A stretch of 7,547 bases of DNA from JBAYVY01 sp041674345 (GTDB taxonomy: Bacteria > Planctomycetota > Phycisphaerae > Phycisphaerales > Zrk34). The stretch lies in assembly GCA_041674345.1 (NCBI GenBank), contig JBAYVY010000176.1:1-7547 (forward strand), read 5' to 3'. Below the pieces are notes generated by a model. It saw only the letters and a list, made by a program, of their open reading frames with translations. It made no database searches and had not been told where the DNA came from. The stretch's first letter is position 1. Each line of letters opens with the position of its first letter. Below are positions 1 through 5,048 of this stretch, in pieces. The translations under genes were made by a program, and so were the position numbers.

Positions 1-416
1 CCGTAACCGATGGGGCAGAACAGGTCGATCAACCGGCAGGCCGGGGGGCAGCCGGGGTATTCGAGTTTGAGTTGCGGCTGGGGATCAATGGTGATCTGAT
101 CTTCCAGTTTCAGAGGCGGCTGGTATTGATCGACGGGGGTATCCTCGATTTCGACGATGCGTTCGACCCGCGGCGCGGAGTGAAGTTCTTTTTGGGTTCG
201 GGACTTTTTCTTTTTCTTGCGGCCGTTGGGTTCGGGGCCGCGGTTTTGGCCGAGTTCGATGGTAATGCGATTACCGGCTCGTAGATCGTACGAGTCAATG
301 AGGCGGGCCGGAACCAATGGGTCGTTGGGCTGGACCAAAACGGTGTGGTCCATCCGCCGCAATCTGCCATCGGCGCGGTCCGGCTGCAATTCGAGTATGC
401 CGGTGCGAAGCTGCAT
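1..416 (-). CDS. rho: Transcription termination factor Rho, N-terminal part (runs off the left edge)
   Basis: Rho is a hexameric RNA helicase that ends transcription of untranslated RNA. About 138 residues are visible. The N-terminal part reads GILELQPDRADGRLR, then VLVQPNDPLVPARLIDSYDLRAGN, split here as VLVQPNDPLVP and LIDSYDLRAGN, matching the Rho primary RNA-binding (cold-shock-like) domain with its GVLEI, DIYVSPSQIRRF and LRTGD positions. A basic linker with five consecutive lysines follows. The end, ACRLIDLFCPIGYG, matches the segment just before the Rho Walker A loop, which lies outside the window. The frame is open far upstream, but ATG 416 is the first start codon downstream of the promoter at 499-527; a weak GGGA lies 4 nt before it. 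Compared with E. coli Rho the helical N-terminal subdomain is missing, and the RNA-binding domain lacks the usual FGFLR signature. The gene is divergent from the lipoprotein gene. The family call is by motif recognition. Confidence 0.85.
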   Translation of the reverse strand, partial: MQLRTGILELQPDRADGRLRRMDHTVLVQPNDPLVPARLIDSYDLRAGNRITIELGQNRGPEPNGRKKKKKSRTQKELHSAPRVERIVEIEDTPVDQYQPPLKLEDQITIDPQPQLKLEYPGCPPACRLIDLFCPIGY

Positions 417-498
417 GAGTTCCCGTAATGTCGGGGGAGACCGAAAGGGGCGGATTCGATAGGTTGAAGGACGCCTCCAGACGGTGCTACTGAATAGA

Positions 499-527
499 AA
501 TATGACGAATAAACGGTCGTCTGTCAA
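499..527 (-). promoter_or_regulatory. Sigma70-like promoter for rho
   Basis: On the minus strand a perfect -35 box TTGACA (527-522) is followed by a 17-nt spacer and CATATT (504-499), which matches 4 of 6 bases of TATAAT. Transcription would start near 492, leaving a leader of about 75 nt before ATG 416. Rho often controls its own leader in bacteria; no such signal can be read here. Confidence 0.6.
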
Positions 528-555
528 GCGGATAGCGGGCGGAACATGAAAATAA

Positions 556-585
556 TGTGCAATCGCCCCCCGCCGGTGGTATTCT
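556..585 (+). promoter_or_regulatory. Weak candidate promoter for the lipoprotein gene
   Basis: TATTCT at 580-585 matches 4 of 6 bases of the -10 consensus and lies 27 nt before ATG 612. The best -35 candidate is the poor TGTGCA at 556-561, 18 nt upstream. Support is only the position between the divergent genes and the -10 match. Confidence 0.25.
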
Positions 586-611
586 GGGCAAGGCCGACTT
601 GGGGAACCACC

Positions 612-1898
612 ATGAACATGATGCGATTCGGATGCGCGGCACTGACGATGATCCTGCTGGCAATCAACGGTTGCGTGGAACTGACCGGGCAACGGTTGAG
701 CTGGCGGTACGACGCGGAGAAGGATGAACTGACGGCGTTGCTGTTTTATGATGGGATACATCATAATGCGAACGGCGATGTTCCCATCCCATTCATTGGA
801 GAGGATCAGACACCCCCGGATGAGAAACGCGAACAGGCCGTGAAAGACTTGACCGAGTTCGTGAAGAACGGCGACATCATGCTCGCCGACTGGTTAGGCC
901 ACATCTTTGAACCGGCAAGATTGAAGAAGGAACTGGCCGACGCGAATGCGCACCTCAAGCCCGCCGAGCGACAACTGATGCAACAGGCATTGGACTCGGT
1001 ACACACCCACGCCATCGGCCACTACCGCGATGCCGAGGGGCACATCGGCGCGGTACAGCAAATCACGATCACGCAGGCCTCGAAACTCGTCGCGGCCGCC
1101 AACGCTGCCATCAACGAAGCCGCCATCAACGGAGAGATAATCCCGGACGATGCCTTCCAACGCACACAAAAACTCATGCGGGAAGCGGCGAAGCGAAATC
1201 ACGCCTGGCTCAAACTCGACGGCAACAGCATCGTTTACGCCATGCCGGTCGATCGCGGCGAATGGGCGGCGATCATGGCCAAGTTCTGGAGCGATGACAA
1301 TTTCCGAAAATATTGGGTGCAACTGCTCACCAGCGCCCCGGTCAGTTACACCGAACAGGGCGGCATCGTCACGATCCGTCTCGGCGATCCAGCCACGCCG
1401 AATACGTTGCGGTATCGCGTGGATGAGCGTTACGCCGACAATCTCGTCGAGCCGGTGAAGCAAAACATTCCCGCCGATCTGAACGCGGCGCTGGCGAAGT
1501 ATCTGCTCAATGACAAGCCGGCGAAGAACGCCGACCTTGATGCGATCATCGCCTTCGGCCCGCCGGAACAGCAGGTGATGGCGCTGCTGCCCGGAGCGAA
1601 AAGAGAAGTCGCTATGGCGGAGCAGGCGATTCCATCGATCACGAACGCGGCCCTCGCGCGACTGCAAAGCTGGGCGGCGTCATGGAACGCGGCCAACAGT
1701 TACCCGCAGGCGCCGACGGAAATACCGATGCAGCCATCGCCCGCCGCCGACACGCCGCCGGAGTCCGACACCGCCGCGTATTTCAAACAGTGGGACGCCT
1801 GGTTGAAACAGATGGCGAGTTATCCGGTGGAAGCGGCCCCCGCCCCCGGCGCATCCGCCGAACCAACGCCGCACAACTCGGCGGGGTCACTTAAGTGA
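612..1898 (+). CDS. Hypothetical lipoprotein, 428 residues
   Basis: The function is not recognised. The N-terminus has Met and Arg, then the hydrophobic stretch FGCAALTMILLAING ending at Cys21 (INGC, an acceptable lipobox), so export and lipid anchoring are likely. ATG 612 is chosen over an upstream in-frame ATG at 546 because it gives a normal-length signal peptide and follows GGGGA at 600-604; ATG 618 and 621 are alternatives. The mature protein begins with a WRYDAEKDELTALLFYDG segment and continues as mixed, mostly soluble sequence with Ala-rich helical stretches (for example LVAAANAAINEAAI). The last 70 residues or so are rich in Pro, Ala and Thr and look disordered. There is no obvious catalytic motif or extra membrane span. 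Its last 79 nt overlap the convergent acetyltransferase gene. The reading frame is certain; the role is unknown. Confidence 0.8.
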   Translation: MNMMRFGCAALTMILLAINGCVELTGQRLSWRYDAEKDELTALLFYDGIHHNANGDVPIPFIGEDQTPPDEKREQAVKDLTEFVKNGDIMLADWLGHIFEPARLKKELADANAHLKPAERQLMQQALDSVHTHAIGHYRDAEGHIGAVQQITITQASKLVAAANAAINEAAINGEIIPDDAFQRTQKLMREAAKRNHAWLKLDGNSIVYAMPVDRGEWAAIMAKFWSDDNFRKYWVQLLTSAPVSYTEQGGIVTIRLGDPATPNTLRYRVDERYADNLVEPVKQNIPADLNAALAKYLLNDKPAKNADLDAIIAFGPPEQQVMALLPGAKREVAMAEQAIPSITNAALARLQSWAASWNAANSYPQAPTEIPMQPSPAADTPPESDTAAYFKQWDAWLKQMASYPVEAAPAPGASAEPTPHNSAGSLK

Positions 1899-2437
1899 TC
1901 CCGCCCACGCCCCGCGTTGCGTACCGTCACCGGTCGCAACGTGCGGCTCATCCAACTGATCGGGCATAAACCGCCGGGCAATTCGTGCGTGGTGGTCGTC
2001 GCAAAGCCGAAGCCCTCGAACCATTGACGCAACGCGCCCTGCGCGGCGGGCATCATCAATTCCATGCGCATCAATTCCTGTTCACGCCCCCACGCCAGCG
2101 CGTACACCATCAGCGCCGAGCCGATGCCCCGCCTGCGATATTCGGGCAGCACCGCCAGCCGGGCGATTTCGCCGGTGCGGTGATCGAGTACGCGCACGGC
2201 GACCATGCCGACGATTTGCCCGTCGATTTCAGCGACGTAAAACGTCCGCCCCAGTTGCCGGTCGGCGGCATAACGCTGCGCGTCAGATGTCAGCACTGGG
2301 GAAAATGAGTTGCCGACGGGCGGCAATGCCTGGCGGATGACCGCCACGATGACCGGGCCGTCGCGCAGGGACGCTGGGCGGATTCGCAGTTGGGTTTGTT
2401 CGTCGGTTCTTCGCATGTCATTCACGGTCGGGTGCAT
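1820..2437 (-). CDS. GNAT-family N-acetyltransferase, 205 residues
   Basis: GNAT enzymes move an acetyl group from acetyl-CoA to an amine; the substrate here cannot be told. The fold reads in order: LRIRPASLRDGPVIVAVI (about 17-34, beta1-alpha1), FYVAEIDGQIVGMVAVRVL (66-84, beta2-beta3), EIARLAVLPEY then RRRGIG (90-106, beta4 and the R-x-x-G-x-G acetyl-CoA pyrophosphate loop), and WFEGFGFA (139-146, the usual beta5-alpha4 ending of the domain). A GTG at 2464 would add nine residues, but ATG 2437 has an ideal Shine-Dalgarno and is preferred. Residues from about 168 on are Arg-, Gly- and Ala-rich, lie outside the fold, and in part exist because the frame runs 79 nt into the convergent lipoprotein gene before meeting a stop. 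The gene begins 37 bp after the intrinsic terminator at 2474-2504. Confidence 0.9.
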   Translation of the reverse strand: MHPTVNDMRRTDEQTQLRIRPASLRDGPVIVAVIRQALPPVGNSFSPVLTSDAQRYAADRQLGRTFYVAEIDGQIVGMVAVRVLDHRTGEIARLAVLPEYRRRGIGSALMVYALAWGREQELMRMELMMPAAQGALRQWFEGFGFATTTTHELPGGLCPISWMSRTLRPVTVRNAGRGRDHLSDPAELCGVGSADAPGAGAASTG

Positions 2438-2443
2438 CCTGCA

Positions 2444-2448
2444 CCTCC
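2444..2448 (-). promoter_or_regulatory. Shine-Dalgarno that fixes the acetyltransferase start
   Basis: GGAGG on the minus strand ends 6 nt before ATG 2437. It lies inside the longer frame that would start at GTG 2464, so it argues for the shorter protein. Confidence 0.75.
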
Positions 2449-2473
2449 AATCTTCCTTCGCCACAAGGGCGAC

Positions 2474-2504
2474 AAAAAAGCCCCGCGATCTCGGATCGCG
2501 GGGC
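2474..2504 (-). terminator. Rho-independent terminator (minus strand)
   Basis: A perfect 11-bp stem (GCCCCGCGATC at 2480-2490 against 2494-2504) with a 3-nt loop is followed on the minus strand by six T residues (2479-2474). It lies 35 nt after the stop of the 37-codon ORF and 37 nt before the acetyltransferase start, so it either ends the small transcript or acts as an attenuator for the acetyltransferase. Confidence 0.85.
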
Positions 2505-2539
2505 TTGCTTCAGCATTCGGGTTGCTTGAAATCCAGCCG

Positions 2540-2653
2540 CTACGATCCGTTTGATCCGCTCATATGACGGGCCATGACGACGAAGCACACACGGCGCTCG
2601 CCGGTCGTCGGCTTGTCAAAGCGGGCCGAAATGGTCTGTGGCGACAGTTTCAT
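2540..2653 (-). CDS. Candidate small protein (37 residues), or an RNA of about 180 nt
   Basis: The ORF starts MKLSPQTISARFDKPTTG and ends MARHMSGSNGS. No family is recognised and there is no membrane segment. Support comes from context: TTGACT and TTAACT boxes with 17-nt spacing place a transcription start only about 3 nt before the ATG, and an intrinsic terminator follows 35 nt after the stop. Third codon positions are GC-rich (27 of 37), as in neighbouring genes. There is no Shine-Dalgarno, so the message would be leaderless, or the transcript could be a non-coding RNA or leader of the acetyltransferase gene. A longer frame reaching 2824 is in phase but runs through the palindromic repeat, so the short form is preferred. 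Confidence 0.4.
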   Translation of the reverse strand: MKLSPQTISARFDKPTTGERRVCFVVMARHMSGSNGS

Positions 2654-2662
2654 AGTCCAACC

Positions 2663-2691
2663 AGTTAAGCACTTTTTCCCGCGAAAGTCAA
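2663..2691 (-). promoter_or_regulatory. Candidate promoter of the small ORF/RNA
   Basis: TTGACT (2691-2686, 5 of 6 matches to the -35 consensus), a 17-nt spacer, then TTAACT (2668-2663, 3 of 6 to the -10 consensus). The -10 box is weak, so the call rests on the good -35, the spacing and the terminator downstream. Confidence 0.4.
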
Positions 2692-2732
2692 GCGAAATCG
2701 CGTTTTTCATTTTTCCCATTCCCTGCTCGCCT

Positions 2733-2770
2733 CCAAGCCCGGCCATGCCGTCCTCGGCTTGGCCGGGATG
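2733..2770 (-). repeat. Dispersed 38-bp palindromic repeat, copy 1
   Basis: Read on the minus strand it begins CATCCCGGCCAAGCCG and ends GGCATGGCCGGGCTTGG. It matches copy 2 (6121-6158, plus strand) at 36 of 38 positions. It folds as CCCGGCCA/TGGCCGGG with an A-A mismatch, then GCCG/CGGC around an AGGA loop. It starts 24 bp after the stop codon of the zinc-ribbon gene, in that gene's orientation, so it would form a hairpin at the end of its mRNA. Confidence 0.8.
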
Positions 2771-2793
2771 AACCACGCCGAATTCCGCACCGA

Positions 2794-3423
2794 TTACGCC
2801 AACGCCTTGCCGCACTGATCGCAAAACGTTGAATCCGCCTCATTGCTCGCCCCGCATCCGCGACAAACGATTGTCAGCGGTTTGCCGCATTGATCACAAA
2901 ACTTCGACCCTACCTGATTCGCCGTCCCGCAAGCCGGACAATGCACCATTGTCCCGTTCCCATGGGTTCCGCTCATGCCTTCTCGCAATCCCACAGCGAT
3001 CGATCGCGTCAGCGTCCGCACGCTTTCCTGCGACCCTTCGGCCATGTAATTCACCACATCCTTGCCCACCGGCGCGATCTCGTTGGACACATACCGCGCC
3101 ACTGTCCCCATGTACGCGAATTTCGTGATCGCCCCACCGATACCGAGCAGCGGCATTCCGACAAAGGCGCACCAGAAATAGCTTGGCGGGCCGAAGCCGC
3201 TGCGGTCAACACTATGAAATTCGTTCGGCATCGGAATGCTTGATGACAGCCCACCGCTCGAAGAACCAAAGCCGTTGAGACTCTGGAAGAAGCTGCCAAT
3301 TCCAACAAGAAGGAAAATCGCCCCGACGATCATCATCAGCGGCCCCACGACGCGCATCACATCCCGCGCCCCCGAATAGCCGCCGGTGCGATCCAAATAT
3401 TTCCGTTCCAGCGGTTCCTGCAC
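2794..3423 (-). CDS. Membrane protein with C-terminal double zinc ribbon, 209 residues
   Basis: Two hydrophobic segments are visible, about residues 23-46 (MRVVGPLMMIVGAIFLLVGI) and 82-104 (around WCAFVGMPLLGIGGAI). An amphipathic, probably helical stretch follows (108-150). The C-terminus has two zinc ribbons of the DZR type: Cys162, 165, 176, 179 and Cys187, 190, 201, 204, each of the form CxxCG-x(9-10)-CxxCG. With both ends on the same side of the membrane the ribbons would probably be cytoplasmic. Such ribbons usually mediate protein contacts; no enzyme domain is present and no specific role can be assigned. The start is GTG 3423, preceded by GGGGG about 7 nt upstream. It lies 98 bp downstream of leuB on the same strand, so co-transcription is possible but not shown. 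Confidence 0.85.
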   Translation of the reverse strand: MQEPLERKYLDRTGGYSGARDVMRVVGPLMMIVGAIFLLVGIGSFFQSLNGFGSSSGGLSSSIPMPNEFHSVDRSGFGPPSYFWCAFVGMPLLGIGGAITKFAYMGTVARYVSNEIAPVGKDVVNYMAEGSQESVRTLTRSIAVGLREGMSGTHGNGTMVHCPACGTANQVGSKFCDQCGKPLTIVCRGCGASNEADSTFCDQCGKALA

Positions 3424-3521
3424 GACACACCCCCTTTCGGCTGATGAACAACGATGACTATGCTACCACTTTTCGCCCTCGCATCGCCGCCAAAGCCGCG
3501 CTTCGCCGTCGCACATCTGCG

Positions 3522-4619
3522 TCACAGCAAATCAATCACCATCTTCCCGATCTCGTCCGTCTTGTAGCCCGAACGGTCCAGCTTCTTGCCCGCGAACTTC
3601 GGCGTGACCTTCCGCACGGCTTGGCCGATGCGCTCGCCCGCTTTCACCGCCGCGTCGTTGCCCTTGATCCGCCCCACTTCCCGGCACATCAAACCAATCG
3701 AATCAATCGCCGCGATCGGATTGGCGATGTTCTGGCCCGCGATGTCCGGCGCGCTGCCATGTACCGGCTCGAACATGCTGGGGGCCGTCCCATCCGGGTT
3801 GAGATTGCCCGACGCGGCGATGCCCATGCCTCCGGCGATCGCCGCGCCAAGGTCCGTGATGATGTCGCCGAACATGTTCGGCACCACGATCACGTCGTAC
3901 ACTTCGGGGCTGGCCACCATATACATGCAGCACGCATCGACATGATGATAATTCGTCGTCACCCCCGGAAACTGCTTGGCGATATCCATAAAAGTGCGAT
4001 GCCAGGTCTCACCGGCGAACGTCAGCACGTTCGTCTTATGCACCAGCGTCAGTTGTCCCCGGTATCCCAGCCGCTTGCGGCTTAGCACGACCTCGAACGC
4101 ATAACGAATGCAACGCTCCGCCCCGAAGCGCGTCGCCACCATCGTCTGTTCCGCGACTTCGTGGGGCGTGCCCTTGCGCATGATCCCGCCCATGCCCACA
4201 TACAAATCCTCCGTGTTTTCACGCACGCAGATGAAGTCGATGTCCTTCTCCGTCTTGTTCCTCAGCGGCGTCTCAATGCCCGGATACAACTTCACCGGCC
4301 GCAGATTCACATACTGATCCAGATCAAACCGCAGCTTGAGCAGAATACCTTTTTCGATCACGCCGCCCGCCAGGCGCGGGTCGTTGGGCTTGCCCCCCAC
4401 CGCGCCGAGTACGATGGCGTCATACCCGCGCAACGTGGCGATGTCTTCATCCGTCAGCACATGCCCGGTCTTCAAAAAATGCTCAGCACTGAACGGAAAC
4501 TCCGTCGTGGTGTAAACAAACCCATCCGCCTTCCCCGCCGCCGCGAGTACGTTGAGCGCCGCATTCGTCACTTCCGGCCCGATGCCGTCCCCGCCGATGA
4601 TCGCCAGTTTCATGGTCAT
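3522..4619 (-). CDS. leuB: 3-isopropylmalate dehydrogenase, 365 residues
   Basis: It catalyses the NAD-dependent oxidation and decarboxylation of 3-isopropylmalate to 2-oxoisocaproate, the third step of leucine synthesis, in the cytoplasm. The family signatures are complete: GGDGIGPEV (9-17), substrate arginines in LLKLRFDLD (Arg97), NLRPV (Arg107) and VRENTEDLY (Arg133, Tyr140), the catalytic Lys in LVHKTN (Lys195), magnesium aspartates Asp228, Asp252 and Asp256 (in VDACC and NMFGDIITD), and the NAD-binding EPVHGSAPDIAG (284-295). The motif LLKLRFDLDQYVNLRP resembles the actinobacterial LeuB type rather than the enterobacterial one. Isocitrate, tartrate or D-malate dehydrogenases are relatives, so substrate is inferred. 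ATG 4619 has GGAG 7 nt upstream and is preferred over ATG 4613. No other leu gene is adjacent. Confidence 0.9.
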   Translation of the reverse strand: MTMKLAIIGGDGIGPEVTNAALNVLAAAGKADGFVYTTTEFPFSAEHFLKTGHVLTDEDIATLRGYDAIVLGAVGGKPNDPRLAGGVIEKGILLKLRFDLDQYVNLRPVKLYPGIETPLRNKTEKDIDFICVRENTEDLYVGMGGIMRKGTPHEVAEQTMVATRFGAERCIRYAFEVVLSRKRLGYRGQLTLVHKTNVLTFAGETWHRTFMDIAKQFPGVTTNYHHVDACCMYMVASPEVYDVIVVPNMFGDIITDLGAAIAGGMGIAASGNLNPDGTAPSMFEPVHGSAPDIAGQNIANPIAAIDSIGLMCREVGRIKGNDAAVKAGERIGQAVRKVTPKFAGKKLDRSGYKTDEIGKMVIDLL

Positions 4620-4635
4620 AGGAAATCTCCGTCAA

Positions 4636-4664
4636 GGTATGAACCGCACAAGGTAGATTGACAA
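4636..4664 (-). promoter_or_regulatory. Candidate promoter of leuB
   Basis: TTGTCA (4664-4659, 5 of 6 matches) and CATACC (4641-4636, 3 of 6) are separated by 17 nt on the minus strand, which would give a very short leader before ATG 4619. No leucine-rich leader peptide or T-box is visible. Confidence 0.35.
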
Positions 4665-4677
4665 CGCTCGACTCGCA

Positions 4678-4774
4678 AGCGAGCCGGGGCGTGCCGCCCC
4701 GGTGTCGCATGAATCCGGCGCATCGCAGTTTTCCCGCTTCCAACAATCACCGGGGTGACACGCCCCGGCTCGCT
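4678..4774. repeat. Inverted repeat of 27-bp arms, each arm itself a hairpin
   Basis: The left arm (4678-4704) and right arm (4748-4774) are reverse complements at 25 of 27 positions, beginning AGCGAGCCGGGGCG on the left. They enclose a 43-nt spacer with no recognised content. Inside the left arm CCGGGGCG-TGC-CGCCCCGG (4684-4702) is a perfect 8-bp hairpin; the right arm has the same hairpin with one change (4750-4768). A further small palindrome, CTCGC-AA-GCGAG, overlaps the left end at 4672-4683. It lies between divergent leuB and the plus-strand gene pair. The nested architecture is like paired REP sequences. Confidence 0.85.
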
Positions 4775-4779
4775 ATAAT
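4774..4779 (+). promoter_or_regulatory. Perfect -10 box ahead of the membrane protein/peptidase pair
   Basis: TATAAT lies 32 nt before ATG 4812. Its first base is the last base of the inverted repeat's right arm. The -35 position falls inside the repeat (CGGGGT at 17-nt spacing, a poor match; GTGACA is present but only 13 nt away), so the promoter may need an activator or an alternative contact. Confidence 0.5.
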
Positions 4780-4811
4780 GGCGGCTGATTCACTAACAAT
4801 GGGGTGCTCTC

Positions 4812-5048
4812 ATGAAACACATCTTCCGCTGGGGCGGTGTACTGGTTTTCATCTTTGCAACGCTTTTTCGTCTTCACGCGCGCATGATACTTCCCCACAG
4901 CTTTTCATGGTCCGGTGACTTCGCCACCTCCCACTGGGGGGTCATGCTATCCGGCTTCGGCGACATCACGACCGTCGTCGCTCTGCTGAGCGGGCTGGCA
5001 TTCTTGTTGTCATTCACCAACCTGCTCGATGATCGGCAAGACCCTTGA
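4812..5048 (+). CDS. Small membrane protein, 78 residues
   Basis: The family is not recognised. Two hydrophobic segments are visible: about residues 6-21 (RWGGVLVFIFATLFRL) and 50-67 (DITTVVALLSGLAFLLSF), with a polar, Trp- and His-containing loop between them and an acidic DDRQDP end. It follows the TATAAT box at 4774-4779; a weak GGGGTG precedes the ATG. Its stop codon overlaps the TTG start of the peptidase gene (TTGA at 5045-5048), so the two are probably translationally coupled and may share an envelope role. Support is the promoter, the overlap and the membrane pattern. Confidence 0.65.
   Translation: MKHIFRWGGVLVFIFATLFRLHARMILPHSFSWSGDFATSHWGVMLSGFGDITTVVALLSGLAFLLSFTNLLDDRQDP

Larger units (their letters stand above)
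2438..2793. other. Intergenic region between the zinc-ribbon and acetyltransferase genes
   Basis: This 356-bp gap contains, reading the minus strand, palindromic repeat copy 1 (2770-2733), a short A-rich stretch with two heptamers GAAAAAC and GAAAAAT (plus-strand 2702-2715 as complement), a promoter-like pair (2691-2663), a 37-codon ORF (2653-2540), an intrinsic terminator (2504-2474) and the acetyltransferase ribosome-binding site. A longer minus frame (2824-2540) crosses the repeat and is not considered coding in full. Confidence 0.6.

Noticed and set aside
546..611. Upstream ATG extending the lipoprotein by 22 residues
   Set aside because: It would put a Pro-rich stretch before the signal peptide and has no good ribosome site; ATG 612 has GGGGA and gives a normal lipoprotein signal.
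894..1667. Minus-strand frame of 257 codons opposite the lipoprotein gene
   Set aside because: Arg-rich composition, no motif, no ribosome-binding site; the plus frame has a signal peptide and lipobox.
2438..2464. GTG start nine codons upstream for the acetyltransferase
   Set aside because: The GGAGG site lies inside this extension and is ideally spaced for ATG 2437.
2654..2824. Upstream extension of the 37-codon ORF
   Set aside because: The extension runs through the 38-bp palindromic repeat and overlaps the zinc-ribbon gene, and the promoter-like boxes lie downstream of it.
3444..4085. Plus-strand frame of 213 codons opposite leuB
   Set aside because: Arg/His-rich antisense shadow of a gene with complete family motifs.
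4678..4774. Inverted repeat considered as the ends of an insertion sequence
   Set aside because: The arms enclose only 43 nt without a coding region, and no flanking target duplication is evident; a non-autonomous mobile element remains possible but is not shown.
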